Under the pieces are notes generated by a model, which saw only the letters and a program-made list of their open reading frames with translations, had not been told where the DNA came from and searched no databases. From Agriotes lineatus (taxonomy: Eukaryota; Arthropoda; Insecta; Coleoptera; Elateridae), in assembly GCA_940337035.1 (NCBI GenBank), contig OW679202.1, forward strand, positions 20,599,224 to 20,663,223: a stretch of DNA of 64,000 nucleotides. The letters run 5' to 3'. This document shows, in pieces, positions 8,703 through 20,632 of the stretch (position 1 is the first letter of the stretch; every line of letters starts with the position of its first letter). The position numbers and the translations under genes are program-made.

Positions 8703-10167
8703 AATGCCACAATGAAATTTGTTCTACGATCCTTGGTAAACGAATTTTGATTTTATTACTTGCAGCTTTTTTAATTTGAAATGTTGTACACCTCAAACTA
8801 CAGTTTTGTAAATTGCTAGCGGATTTTTAGAAAATAAGACATTTAGCTGTACATTTATTTTTATATTATTAAGTATTATACGAAATAAGAACAATATATT
8901 TGTTTATTACAAAGTGTTTGTGTTTTTTATTTCTACTCTGCTTTTGTTTTTCACGAATCTGCAATAATTACAAAATCTAAACCTGAAATATTAGTATTTG
9001 AAGTTATTTTACAGATACAAAGTGTAAAATTTCAAAAAATCAATCTACGATTTCATAATGGCGTGATATAATTTAAAAATTGTGATTTCTTTTTATTTTG
9101 AGCGATGCATTTTATAAAAAAGTGTAAAACATTTGCAAAATTATGCTTAGAAATAACTCTAAACTGTTTTTACATCATTTTCGTTATTATAAATCTTTTG
9201 TAAAACGAATTGTAATAATTTTTTGAGTGAGATGATGTGTAATTGCATATTTTTTATTAAATTTTTATTGTGTGTTGAATTAAAATGTCATTTTTTGTAT
9301 AATTTATGTGACATGATGTCGATTTTTGTAAAAATTTATGTGAGATGATGTGTGATTGCGTGATTTTTATTAAATTTTCATCGTGTGTTGAATTAAAATG
9401 TCATTTTTTGTATAATTTATGTGACATGATGTAGATTTTTGTAAAAATTTATGTGAGAATATGTGTAATTGAGTGATTTTTGTTCAACTTTGAGTTAATT
9501 TTCGTAATAAAAATAAACAATGAGCCTACGTAACTGAAATTTTGTTTATCGAAATGCTTGTGGCAGAAGATTTTTCAATAAAATTGCTTGTTTTTATTCA
9601 ATTTTATGTTAATTTGGGGGTCAACATACATTTTTGAGCGGTGCAATTTATAAAAAGTGTAAAACATTTGCAAAATTATGCTTAGAAATAACTCTAAAAC
9701 TGGTTTTACATCATTTTCGTTATTATAAATCGTTTTGTAAAACGAATTGTGATAATTTTTTAAGTGAAATGATGTGGGATGGTGTATTTTTTATCGCTTA
9801 TTGAATAAAAATGTCGTTTTTTGTATAATTTCAAGTGACATGATGTCAGTTTTTGTAAAATTTTAAGTGAAATGATGGTGTCAGAACATTTTTTCAAGGA
9901 AATTGCGAGTTTTTTTCAAAATTATGTTAATTTGTGGTCAACATACATATATTTCCATCAAAAGTACAAGAATTTTTAAATTTTGTTTATCGAAATAAAG
10001 GCAAAAGATTTTTTTAATGAAATTGCGTGTTTTTATTCAAAATTATGTTAATTTGTGGTCAACATACATATATTTCCATCAAAAGTACAAGAATTTTTGA
10101 ATTTTTTATCGAAATGATGGGGTAGAAGATTTTTCAATGAAATTGCGTGTTTTTATTCAAATTTATG
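8703..10167. repeat. AT-rich tract of nested imperfect tandem repeats (copy A)
   Basis: No gene is visible. Several words recur: TTTTTTGTATAATTTATGTG starts at 9291 and 9404 (period 113) and a diverged copy starts near 9816. A block containing AAATTATGCTTAGAAATAAC occurs near 9139 and 9675 (period about 536). TGTGGTCAACATACATATAT recurs with a ~120-base period between 9930 and 10075. The same tract with scattered substitutions is at 34,288-35,760. It probably represents the noncoding part of a large repeat or minisatellite-like expansion. Confidence 0.7.
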
Positions 10168-10221
10168 ATACATATTTTAAAAACCAAATAAGCAAAACAT
10201 TTAATACGCAAATCACAGAAA

Positions 10222-10970
10222 ATGGAACAGATATTAGAACAAATTAAAAACAAACTGGATGCACTGGATCAAAGGTCGGAACGAATAGAGAGCAAATTAA
10301 GTAGTTATCATGAAGAATTGAAAAAACTGACACGGGAAAATGCAGAATTAAGAGAAGAAAATGTTAAGCTAAAGGAACAGGTAAAAGAACAGGATGATAG
10401 ATTGGATCTCTTAGAAAAGAAATTGCCCAAGAAAAAGATTGTTATCCAAGGAATACAGGACTCTCAAGAAGAAGGTGACCTAGAATTAAAAGAAAAAATT
10501 AGAACTGTACTAAGGAAAATAGAAGTACAAATAAATGTTGAAAACGAAACGCAAGAAGTAATAAGACTAGGAAAGTACGGAAACGGCCGAATAAGACCAG
10601 TACTATCGAATTAAACACCTGGAATAAAAAATGGGAAATTATGAAAGCGGCGAAGGAATTGAGGGATTTTAAAGATTTAAACATATGGATTACTGAGGAT
10701 TACACGAAAAAGGTGAGGGAGCAGAGAAAAGCCCTGCTAGAACACATGAAAAAAGCTAGAGAGAATGGGCAGAAAGCAATTATTTCATATAACAAACTAA
10801 TTGTGAATGGAGACAGTTACACAATTGAACAGATAAAAGATGAAGGCGCAAAAAAGAAAGGTAGATTGGCAAGCCAACGTTCTTCTCAGACTGATAACGA
10901 AGAGAGGGTCCAACAAGTAAGGAAACTGGAAAGCAGAAAGAATACTGAAGCCAGTTTTTCAAAAAAGTAA
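10222..10970 (+). pseudogene. LINE-2 ORF1 protein, coiled coil plus L1-like RNA-binding domain, frameshifted
   Basis: Starting at ATG 10222, the first ~70 residues form a strongly charged heptad-repeat coiled coil (LREENVKLKEQVKEQDDRLD). A domain starting KKIVIQGIQD resembles the RNA-recognition part of L1-type ORF1 proteins. The frame stops at 10614, and the C-terminal part continues in another frame from about 10600 to 10970 (AKELRDFKDLNIWITEDYTK), so one small indel separates the halves. ORF1 proteins of this type trimerise and coat the LINE RNA. Confidence 0.7.
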
Positions 10971-11053
10971 CGAATATCAGGCCCGCAACAAAAAAACGAT
11001 CCGATGACGACCGCAACGATTCAAGGACTTATGATAATGAGATAATTGAGAAA

Positions 11054-14035
11054 ATGGAAGAATTTGATACTAGAACCACAAAATATATTGGATGTTGGAA
11101 TGTAAGAACCATGTACGCGACCGGTAAAACAAATCAAATCACAAGAGAGATGGAAAAGTACAGGATGGAGATTTTAGGGTTGAGTGAAACCAGATGGCTC
11201 GGCAATGGTGAAATAAAACTAGATCGAGGGAAATCGCTGATATATTCTGGAAAAGTAGAAGAAGATGCTGACCATGAATACGGAGTAGCGCTGATGCTGA
11301 GCCAAGAAGCCAGAAAAACACTTTTGGAATGGGAAAGCTTTTCTGAAAGAATAATTACCGCCAGATTCAAAGCAAAGTTTTTCAACATCATAATAATAAA
11401 TATATACGCCCCGACAAATACAGAATCACAAGAGAAAAAAGAAGAATTTTACGAGCAACTGCAGAAAGTTCACGACAACATACGTAACAAGCATAAAAGA
11501 GATATAATAATAATGTTAGGAGATATGATGCTAAGATTGGTAAGGACAACACAGGCAGAGAAGAGATAATGGGAAGAGAAGGGATAGGCGAGATAAATGA
11601 GAACGGAAAGATGTTTCTAGATTTTTGTGCTACAAATAATTTAGTTGTTGAGGGCAGCATTTTCCCACACAAACCCATTCATAAAACAACATGGACGTCA
11701 CCCGATGGGAAAACGAAAAATCAAATTGATCACGTAACTATAGAAAAGAAACACAGGAAATGCCTTATGGATGTTAGAGCTATGCGTGGAGCTGATGTTG
11801 GATCCGACCATGCATTAGTTAGGGCAAAGTTTAGAGTTAAACTAAAAGCAATAAATTGAGAGAAACAAAGGAAAGTTAAATACAATACCGAACGCCTAAA
11901 AGACGAAGAAACACAAAAACAATTCCAATCCCAACTGAAGAAAAGATTAGAAGGAAGTTACAGCATGGAAGAGAACTATATAGATCAACTTTGGAATAAA
12001 TACAAAGAATCCATGAAGGAAACGGCAGAAGAAACAATCGGCAGGAGAAGAAAACATGATAAGATGTGGATGACACGGAATACATGGGAACTAATTGAGG
12101 AAAGAAGTAAGATTAAACAAAACATATTAAATGAGTTGACACCTGAGAGGAAAGAACAATTAGAACGGTTATACTGGATTAAAGATAAATTAATAAAAAA
12201 AAGTGCTAGAAAAGATCGAAGGAAGCAACAAGAGGAGCTAATGAAGGAAGCAGAAAAAGCAGCTAGAATGAATGATATGAAGACTTTATATAACATAACT
12301 CGGAAAATGGCAGGTCAGAAAAGCACAACCACAACACACATAAAAGATAAAGATGGCAATATACTCAAATCGGAGCAGGAGATAGTTGAGAGATGGCTAG
12401 AATATTTTAAAGGAATTTACTCGAAACGGGAACGAAGGGACGACGAAGATAATAACGAAGATGACGACGACGAAACCGAAGAACTGAATTTGAATACGAG
12501 TGAGATCTCGAAAGAAGAAATTCAGATGGCTATAAATAAGCTGAAGAATGACAAGGCAGCAGGTATAGACAACATCCCAAGCGAACTAATAAAGGCGGGT
12601 GCGGAAACATGTGTTAACATACTGCATAGCTTAATCAATAAGATCTGGGTAGAAGAGAAATTACCGGAAGAATGGTCTATAGGACTGATTATTAAGTTAC
12701 CAAAGAAGGGAGACAGGACCAACTGTGACAACTGGAGGGCCATAACAATTCTAAATACCACAAGTCAAATTTTAACAAAAATTATATTAGAAAGAATGAA
12801 AGGTGAGATAGAAAACCTACTTAGAACTAATCAAGGAGGTTTCAGACCGCGAAGATCTTGCTCGGATTTAATAGGCACCTTAAGGATCATATTAGAAGAA
12901 GGTAACGAGTGGCAAAAAGAAATACACCTGGGCTTTGTTGATTTCAAGAAGGCTTTTGATAAAATTGATAGAGCAAAAATGTGGCAGATACTAAGAACAT
13001 ACGGCTTACCCAGAAAATACATTACACTAATTAAACTACTATATGAAAATTACAGCGCATGTATTCAACATAATAATGCAAGAACGGAAACATTCGCCAT
13101 TGAAACGGGAGTTATACAGGGATGTATCCTGTCTCCCCTTCTGTTTCTTATAGTTACAGACTGGGTGATGAGAAAAACTGCAGATAATAAGAAAGGCTTA
13201 GAGTGGAGGTTCGGATATAAACTGGAAGATTTAGAATATGATATGATATGCAGATGATGTTTGTCTAATATATGAAAAAAGAAGTCACATGCAGGAAAAG
13301 TTAAACATACTGAAGAACATAGCATATACAGTTGGGTTAGAAATTAACACAGTCAAAACCAAAACATTAAGTATAAATACGGAATATACAGAAGAAATAG
13401 TATTAGAGAACTGTAAAATACAAAATGTTAAACAGTTTACGTACCTAGGTAGTATTGTTGACGAACACGGAGGATGCCACGCAGACGTTAAAACAAGAAT
13501 TTGTAAAGCACAAAACGCCTATAATATGCTACGAAAGATATGGGCCTCAAATGAATTCTCCAAGAAAACAAAGCTACGGATCTTCAATACTAATATAATA
13601 AGCGTACTGCTGTATGGAGCCGAGACATGGGCACTGAATAAGCAACAAACAAAAGAACTGCAAATATTTATTAATAAAGCCTTAAGGAGAATTTTAAAAA
13701 TATATTGGCCGGACCAAATTTCCAACGCTGAGCTATGGGAAAGGGCCGAACAAGAACCGGTAGAAATCACCATAAAAAGGCGACGCTGGAAATGGATAGG
13801 CCATACGCTAAAAACACCGGTAGCAGACATAACACGGCAGGCAATGGATTACAACATCAAAGACAAAAGAAAACAAGGAAGACCAGCTCTGACATGGAAA
13901 AGAAATGTTAACAGTGAAATTAGTGCGCGAAATATGTCCTGGAATGAAGTGAAAGTTTTAGCAAAAAATAAGGAGAATTGGAAAGAGTTTGTGGAGTCAC
14001 TTTGCAACAGTTGCAGACAGTTACTCAACCACTAA
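11054..14035 (+). pseudogene. LINE-2 ORF2: AP-endonuclease plus reverse transcriptase, broken in three places
   Basis: The endonuclease begins YIGCWNVRTMYATGK and contains GLSETRW. It loses frame near 11,527, where the GDMNAKIG-type motif is hit by an apparent 1-base deletion. The frame continues from 11569 (SDHALVRAKF) to an in-frame TGA at 11857-11859 and then runs in the same frame to 13257. The RT shows KAAGIDNIPSELIK, TNQGGFRPRRSC and VIQGCILSP. At the catalytic YADD (13247-13258) an extra TATGATATGA has been inserted by repetition of a 5-bp unit, shifting the frame. The thumb and C-terminal region continue to 14035. This EN-RT type is often annotated as craniofacial development protein 2-like plus RT and is RTE-related. 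Confidence 0.82.
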
Positions 14036-14182
14036 TGTTAAAAAACGGGTTAAATTAAAGTGTAGTGAACCGAAAGTGTAAGGCTGACAACCTTATTACT
14101 TTTACTAACAGTCAGTGAAACGTACCGTCGGACGCCCTATGATCCCCAGAGGACCAACAGGAACGAAGAAGAAGAGAAGATG

Positions 14183-15690
14183 TTAATTTGGGATCAACAT
14201 ACATATATTTTTATCAAAAGTACAAGAACTTTTGTAATAAAAATGCGAAATTGTAACATTATATCGATCAATCTACCGTGAATCTAAAATTTTTAAATAG
14301 TTTAGATAATATTTATGATAAAACGTTGTAATAAAAATGCACAACGAGCCCACTTAACTGAAATTTTGCTTTTCGAAATTATTGTATCAGAATATTTTTC
14401 AATGAAATTGCTGTTTTTATTCAAAGCTTACTAAAATTGCAACAAGTTAGAGTAATGTACTTTTGAAAATTATTATTAAATTGTCATTTCGATGCCGACC
14501 CTCGCCAAAACCTAGTGATTTATTTTAAATTTGACTGGTGCGTTTTATAAAAGGTGTGCTTCAAAGTAACTAAGACGCTTTACTTATAAAATAAAAACCA
14601 AACATGACAATTTCGTGACAACTAGGGTTCAATCCCGACTTGGGTCCGGCGCAAAAAGCTTTTTTTTAAATTAAATAAATGCTAGCGAGAGAGAACAGCT
14701 GTGATGAGTGAGACGGAAGACTTCGGCGTGACGTAATCAAATCCAAAAATGGCACAGCGTAATTATAAACTCAAGTACGAAATAAAATAATGTCTATTTA
14801 TTTTAAAAGCGACAAAAATCATATGAACCAAATCGTTAGAAAATCGCAAAACGCTTATGCATATATTTTTTAAAACACGTCTAATATATATTTTTAAATA
14901 CTTGGAAGGAATGACGAAATACCTTCAACCATATTAAAACTACAGACATTTTAAATGAGTGCAAGAGATAAAGTTACAGCAGTCAATAAGCACGAATGAG
15001 ATAGAACGACGACGACGAGACAGCCAAAACCCAATGAGTACAAGAGAGATAGACAGATTCATCAATTTTAAATTCAAAACGAGCGCTAAATTAAAGGAAG
15101 GAAGGACAAAATACCTTCAATCATATTAAAATTGCAGACATTTTGAAAGAGTGCAAGAGATAAAGTTACAGCAGTCAATAAGAGCGAGTGAGATAGGACG
15201 ACATGTGACGTAACTAAAGTTTACAGAGGATGACAAATAGAAAGTCGGCCCTCGGGGCTATAACGTCTTTTGTAATCACGCCTAGCAACATAAATTTGAG
15301 TATATTCTAGCATTTCAAATATGAAAAATGGATAATAACCGCGGGGTTTATAAATAATTTAATAAAATTATACGAGACCTTTTCATACTTAGTATTTCAG
15401 GAATATATTAAACTCAAATTTGTAACTCGTTTTATATTTTTACGATCTGACTTTACCTCTTATCGCCGACAGGCAACGACCTGTTTGGCCAATTGATAAA
15501 AATAAAAGTAATTAATTCTGGCAAAACCACTTATGAAATCAGTTTTTTAAAATTCGTCTCAGCCTTTTAATAATCCACACGATGTAATTCCATTGTTATA
15601 ATTTAAAATTTCAAGAAATATTTAGTTTAAAATATGGAAGCGTGACGTCAGAGCAGTGGAGTGGTACACGGCTCAAAACTTAAAAAGAAA
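14183..15690. repeat. Composite repeat with a partial tRNA-like B box (copy A)
   Basis: There is no gene. GGGTTCAATCCCGAC near 14,629 resembles a pol III B box and is followed by GGCGCAAAAAGC, a T run and AAATTAAATAAATGC. The same arrangement recurs at 15,755-15,805. Two ~190-base blocks beginning near 14,930 and 15,113 share TACCTTCAA...CATATTAAAA...GCAGACATTTT and AAGAGATAAAGTTACAGCAG. The whole stretch is duplicated at 35,770-37,267. Confidence 0.6.
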
Positions 15691-15776
15691 GTCGCCTCGA
15701 TGACCTAGCGGTAAACACGGATGTAAGCCAGATATAAAGCACGAACGTAGGGGGTTCAAATCCCTCTTGGGCCGAC
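15691..15776 (+). repeat. tRNA-like head of a SINE-like repeat (copy A)
   Basis: The ends GTCG and CGAC pair. An A-box-like TGACCTAGCGGTAAACACGG and a B-box GGTTCAAATCCC are correctly ordered about 50 bases apart. The anticodon arm is irregular, so a working tRNA is unlikely. It is followed by GCAAAAAGC, T-rich sequence and then a series of AAATGGCCGCC words. Unit B has the same head at 37,268-37,353. Confidence 0.55.
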
Positions 15777-16269
15777 GCAAAAAGCTTTTTTAAATTAAAT
15801 AAATGCGAGCGAGAGAAGTGCGCGCAGAAAACCAAGATGGCCAGGAAGTTTAAATTAAAAAATGGAAATTAGATTTCAAATTCAAATATTTGCGCGAAAA
15901 TTGAAATTAAAAGGTCAGCCGCAAGAAGTGCGCACGCAGAAAACAAAGATGGACGACACCCGGAAAGTTTAAATTCAAAAAATGGCTTAGAAAAACATCT
16001 GAAAAATTTCAAATTCAAATATTCGAGTGAAAAGTGAAAATGGCCGCCGCGTAATTCCAGAAGCAAATTAAAAATGGCCGCCGCGTAATTTAATCAGTAG
16101 CACATATCAAAATTAAATATCAAACTTCATATGTGATTAATTAGATCAAAACGCGAAAATTAATTAGATCAATCCGCGAAAATTAATTAGATCAATCCGC
16201 GGTTTAATTCGCGGAATTAGATCAAATCGCGGATTTAATTCGCGGTTTAATTTGATCAATTAATTAAAA
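15777..16269. repeat. AATGGCCGCCGCG words and a 21-bp palindromic tandem repeat (copy A)
   Basis: AAAATGGCCGCCGCGTAATT appears twice near 16,038 and 16,071, after related AAGATGG/AAAATGG words. Between 16,136 and 16,269 the unit AATTAATTAGATCAATCCGCG is repeated and then partly inverted (CGCGGTTTAATTCGCGGAAT), giving a palindrome-rich block. The equivalent of unit B is 37,354-37,848. A related arrangement ending in TCAATTAAAAGTGG is at 51,410-51,765. Confidence 0.65.
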
Positions 16270-17049
16270 GTGGAGGGGATAGGTGGCCTCCTTCTACTAC
16301 TTGGTTTTATCTTTTGTTTGGAGAACTCAAGTTGAGTGTTTAAAGCATTATTTTAACGGCTGTTGTTTGTTATCCGTTGAAATAACGCATCCTAAGGTGC
16401 TTAAATTGTTTTTCTTATGTTCAAACACGCATATTTCAAAAAAGGTTGAATTTAGAGGTATGAAGTTCGATATCAAAAGAAAGCTCATTAAAAGGGCTTT
16501 TCAAAAATACAAAAATATACAGGGCATTCCATTTGAAAAAAATCGAAACTATTAAACTTGCAAATGTTAATACCCAGCTCCACAATTTTACACTTGAAAG
16601 GTAGTTCACGAAAATAATAATTTTTTGGTAACGTTTTCATTCACTCAATTGTTTTCTGTTGCTTACAGCAGCCGCCTGAAGTTCATTTTTTTTCATAAAA
16701 TCGTTAATATCTCCAAAACAGTTGACGTTAGACCCATACAACTTCATTTAAAAATGATGAGTATTTTAATGCAAAACTCTTAAGCTACCCAAATACAGTG
16801 AACTTATTTTAATGCGCAATGTGATATTCCCGTTTCCATGAGGACTTGATTGTTACTATTGGTTTCTAAGGGTACGCCATGCCATGTGTAAATGCGTTTA
16901 TTTTAAAATGCAATATATGAACCGTCATTTTATTGAAAAAGACTCAGAAAGAATAACAGAGCATGTAATAACCCACGTACTTGCTGTAAACTGAAGTCTT
17001 TATACATACCATTTGATCAACAGAATTCCTTTTTCCGTAGAATATATTA
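16270..17049. other. No gene seen (copy A)
   Basis: A 90-codon frame at 16283-16555 starts with GTG and has no recognisable domain. It is kept in unit B only because the copies are nearly identical. The words ATACAGGGCATTCCATTTG and similar ones are typical of noncoding dispersed repeats. I see no gene. Confidence 0.5.
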
Positions 17050-17055
17050 TGTTTT

Positions 17056-20000
17056 ATTTTATTTAGCGTATGGCTACATCACAGGTAGGTATATAACAAA
17101 AATAACAAAATTTCACAAACACATCAAGATTACAAATATATTCTATTGACTCTCTTTTCGCAATCAGGAAATCGGATGGGTTGCCACTGTAGGAGCTAAT
17201 TGGACAGTCCTCTACCAGGTGTTTAATAGTCGCAGTCACAATTTGGGGAAGGTATTTTTCCCCACCTGAAAAGTGAGTCGGAGCACCTGCCGCAATTCGT
17301 CCTTATTCTATTAAGTGTTGTCCAGATTCGTCTTGGTTGATCAAAGCCCCCCGGCCTGCTTGTAACGCATGGCATATTCCGGTTGGCAGGTGTGGCCTTC
17401 TTCTCCCAGTCTTCTTTCCACCGCTCGATTATGTTGAAGTTTTCCTCGATAAGAGTTTCTGCCATTTTCAGAGGGGGTTTTCGTGAGCTTAGCCTATTTA
17501 TGGTTCTGCCGGTTATTCCAACGTGGGAGCGGAGCACAGGATCGGCGTTAATTTTTTCATACTCCCTGACCAGAGCATGTTCTCGGCGAATTTGTGGAGG
17601 AGCTATGTGGCTCAGTGTGGGTAGCCAATAAGTGGGCGTGGCCTTGATTGTGCCTGATATAGTACGCATAGCTTGATTGAGTTGGGCTTCAACACGTTTG
17701 GTGTATGGGCTGTTGATCCACACCGGTGCACAGTATTCTGCGACGGGGTACACTAAGCCCAGTGCCGTCGATCTGAGTGTGGGCGCTGTGGAACCCCATG
17801 TGGTGCCGCATAGCTTTTGCAGGATATTATTTCGGGTTCTGAGTTTTGCAGCTGTCTTCATAAGGTGTTCTTTGAAGCTTAGCGTTCTGTCGAGTATGAC
17901 GCCCAAATATTTTGGGTGCATATTGTGACTAAGAAGTCTGCCTTCAAAGTTGATTTTAAGTTGGTAGTTGGCCATCCTGTTGTTTAGGTGGAATCACGAT
18001 ACTTCCGTCTTTGCGGCACTGGGCTGCAATCTCCAGTCGCGAAAGTATCTCCCAAGGGTCGCTAAGTCATTTGTTAGAATTTGCTCAGTTATCTCAAACT
18101 CCTTATGGCTTGTAGCGAGCGCCCAGTCGTTTGCACAGCCGAACTTCTTTGATGTAGTTGTGGGCATGTCTGCTATGTAAAGGCTAAAGAGCAGGGGAGC
18201 AAGCACCGATCCCTGTGGAAGGCCATTATTCAGTTTCATTTTTGTACTGGTCTTGTCGCCCATAATGACTTGAAGAGATCTATTGGATAGCATGGCATTG
18301 ATAACATAAGCCATCTTTCTGCATGGGATAGCTCGCATTAATTTATATATAACTCCTTGTCGCCACACAGTGTCGTATGCCGCTGACAGGTCTATGAAAG
18401 CAGTAGATATTTTTAGTTGCTTCTGAAAGCCTGTTTCTACATAGTTAGTTAGTGCGAGTACTTGGTCTGTGCAGCTGCTGTCCGGACGAAATCCTGCTTG
18501 TTCCACAGGTATATGTTGCAGTATTGTCGGACCAATCCTGTTATATAGCAGTCTTTCAAAAAGTTTGTAGGCCATACTTAGGAGGGCAATTGGACGATAG
18601 TTTTTTGGTGTATCATTAGCTTTTCCTGGTTTTAAAATAGCGACGATTTTTGCCCTCTTAAGTTGATAAGGTACATTTCCCGTCTGGAGGATGTCTGAGA
18701 AAAATTTTGCAAGCCATTGTTTAGTAAATTTGCCGCTGTGCTTTAGGAATTCAGCATGGATGCCATCGAACCCAGGGGCTTTTCCAGTTTTCATTTTGGT
18801 CAGGGCCTCCGTGACTTCTTCGCAGGTGAAGGGGTTGGCATATTCTGTTTCAGGGGCACAAGTGGACTTGATGATCTTGAGATCTTTTTTAACTTTGGTT
18901 GTGTGTGTACGGTTTTGGGGTGCTCTTGAGGTAGACACTATGTGGGACGCCACTTGGTTTGGCGTTACTAGGTTGGTTGGGCGGTCTGGTGGGTTGCTAC
19001 TGCCGAGCTTTCGCAATAGGGACCAGGCTTGTCTGCTTGATTTTTGAAAGTCTAGATTTTCAACTGTTTCAGTCCATTTTTTACGCCTAGCAGCATCAAT
19101 GCTGTGGAGTAGTTTATCTGCAATTTCCTGCCTTCCCTCTTCACAGAATTCTTCATACAGTCTCTCACTCTCCTCAGTCCATCCAGGTATATACTCTTTT
19201 CGGTAACCTCTAGGTATGGCTGCTTTTGCTGCTGTCATTATTGCCCCCGTCAGTCTTTCGTAGTTTACGCCCTTTGGTGGAATCCATCCCAAGCATTTAT
19301 CGAGATTATTAGAGAAGGCAGGCCAGTTAGCTTTTTTGAAATTCCATCTGGGGCGTGGGAACGATTTTATGACTGGGATGCTAATGCCGATTTTAATCAA
19401 AATAGGGCGGTGTTGGCTATGAGGGAAGTCAGGCATGACCTTTCTTGATGCTGGTAAAGACTGGCCTCTGTTGTCAGTGGTAACAAAACAAAGGTCGGGG
19501 TTATATTCCCTCCTCCAGGCTGCAGATCGGAAAGTGGCTCTGTCTTTGGCGTCGAATAGAAGATGGATACCATGTTCCTCTGACCATTCCAAAAGGGACG
19601 TACCATTTATGTCATTGTCACGGTACTTCCACATCTCATGGTGGCTGTTAAAATCCCCTACATATATGGCTGGATGCTCGTAGAGGTTAAGTACATGGGT
19701 AGGCCAGACGAGAGCTGGTGGTTTGTAAATGTTAGCTATTGTGATATCGCCAAGTTTTACGGTTACCTCGTGGATGTTATTTTCAATGGAGGTAGAAAGC
19801 AGGGATGCATTTTCTATGTTTGTGCGTACGTAGGTTGCTACACCATAGGCTCTGCCATAGGTAGCGCCCAGTAGGTCAAAGCCTGGAATCTTTCCTCTTG
19901 GGCTCAGTTGAGCTTCATTTTCAGTGTGCGTTTCCTGAATTGCGACCAGGTCAACATCGTTTTCTTTAAAAAAATCTGTGCAGAAATTGGCATTTTGCTC

Positions 20001-20229
20001 TGCTTATGCCTTCTATATTGAGGTGGCAAACTCGTATACTAGGTCCGAGCTCCTTTGTCAATTGGCCCTTAGAAGAGCCGTTTATTGATGGTGTCATCTT
20101 TTGTTGCGCCTGTGATTTTCTTGCCAGGAGATCTAAAGATAATCTGAAGATTGTCTGGCGCCTCTTGTGTTAGTTCATTTAGCGTTACCCAGGGTGCACC
20201 ACGTGGAGGCGAACTAACTCTACACCCCG
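17056..20229 (-). mobile_element. LINE-3: jockey/CR1-type non-LTR retrotransposon, antisense
   Basis: The empty site in unit B near 38,624 shows this ~3.17 kb insertion. Its 3' end, on the left, is an A-rich tail seen on the plus strand as TTTTATTTTATTTAGCG. TGTTTT flanks both sides and is the likely short target duplication. It contains an endonuclease and RT but only a short leader, so it is 5' truncated or lacks ORF1. Confidence 0.87.
17125..20060 (-). pseudogene. LINE-3 ORF2: endonuclease-reverse transcriptase, inactivated
   Basis: Read on the minus strand, the endonuclease starts near 20,040 (RVCHLNIEGISRAKCQF). A frameshift near 19,970 precedes VDLVAIQETHTENEAQ, and the frame then reaches VGDFNSHHEMWKYRDND and the RT. 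RT motifs include GKAPGFDGIHAEF, YRPIALLS, EQAGFRPDSSC and NGLPQGSVLAP. The catalytic box reads FGCANDWALAT where F-Y-A-D-D is expected, so two positions are altered. An in-frame TGA at 17994-17996 follows KTEVS. The C-terminal Cys-rich region (CGRCSDSLF...CDCDY) loses frame near 17,223. The sequence cannot encode an active enzyme. Confidence 0.82.
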
Positions 20230-20632
20230 TGTTTTAAAATAAGCGCATTTACACATTGCGCTTTATAATAAACTCTCTGTATAGGGCATTCCGTTAAAAA
20301 AAAGTAAGTTTGATTCGCTACGCTTTTTTTTAGCTACCCTATATAATCAAAATTATAAGAGTAATGTGCACTACCTTCGTACCTACAACTTTTATATATA
20401 TAATATTCGTGTAACTCTCATAGTTTTAGAAATATCTGCCACCCCCACATCGTTGCCGGACCCTGTATATTGTGTGTAAAATTTGGTTACGATATTTCCA
20501 TGTGTCTGGAGTAAAAACGTTTTTATTTTCTGAATATTTTAACGACCTGTATGTAGATACTTTTTTATTTAGATTGAGATAAAGGATTATCTGTCAAATA
20601 GGGGACCATTATTTACGAAACGTCCTTACAAT
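20230..20632. other. No gene seen (copy A)
   Basis: AT-rich sequence identical in type to 38,628-39,022. A short inverted pair, GTAAGTTTGATTCGCTACGC and its surroundings, lies near 20,300. Nothing else is supportable. Confidence 0.4.

Larger units (their letters stand above)
10168..14179 (+). mobile_element. LINE-2: near-full-length RTE/CFDP2-type non-LTR retrotransposon
   Basis: The matching uninterrupted sequence at about 35,759 shows that these 4,012 bases were inserted between CAAATTTATG and ATGTTAATTTGGG, with at most a 3-bp duplication (ATG). It holds a short 5' leader, ORF1 with a coiled coil, ORF2 with endonuclease and RT, and a purine-rich GAAGAAGAAGAG 3' end. The 5' leader and ORF1 suggest it is close to full length. 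Both ORFs are broken. It is absent from unit B. Confidence 0.85.

Noticed and set aside
8703..10167. Possible CRISPR-like array in the AT-rich tandem tract
   Set aside because: Units are long (~113-120 bases), imperfect and without unique spacers, in a clearly eukaryotic, transposon-rich context.
11134..13830. Several minus-strand frames over LINE-2
   Set aside because: Shadows of the plus-strand ORF1/ORF2 coding sequence.
15691..15776. Working tRNA gene
   Set aside because: A and B boxes are present but the anticodon arm does not fold properly and the sequence is part of a repeated composite element.
16283..16555. 90-codon frame conserved in units A and B (also 37,860-38,132)
   Set aside because: It starts with GTG, has no domain and is conserved only because the units are recent duplicates; its 3' half looks like a known type of noncoding dispersed repeat.
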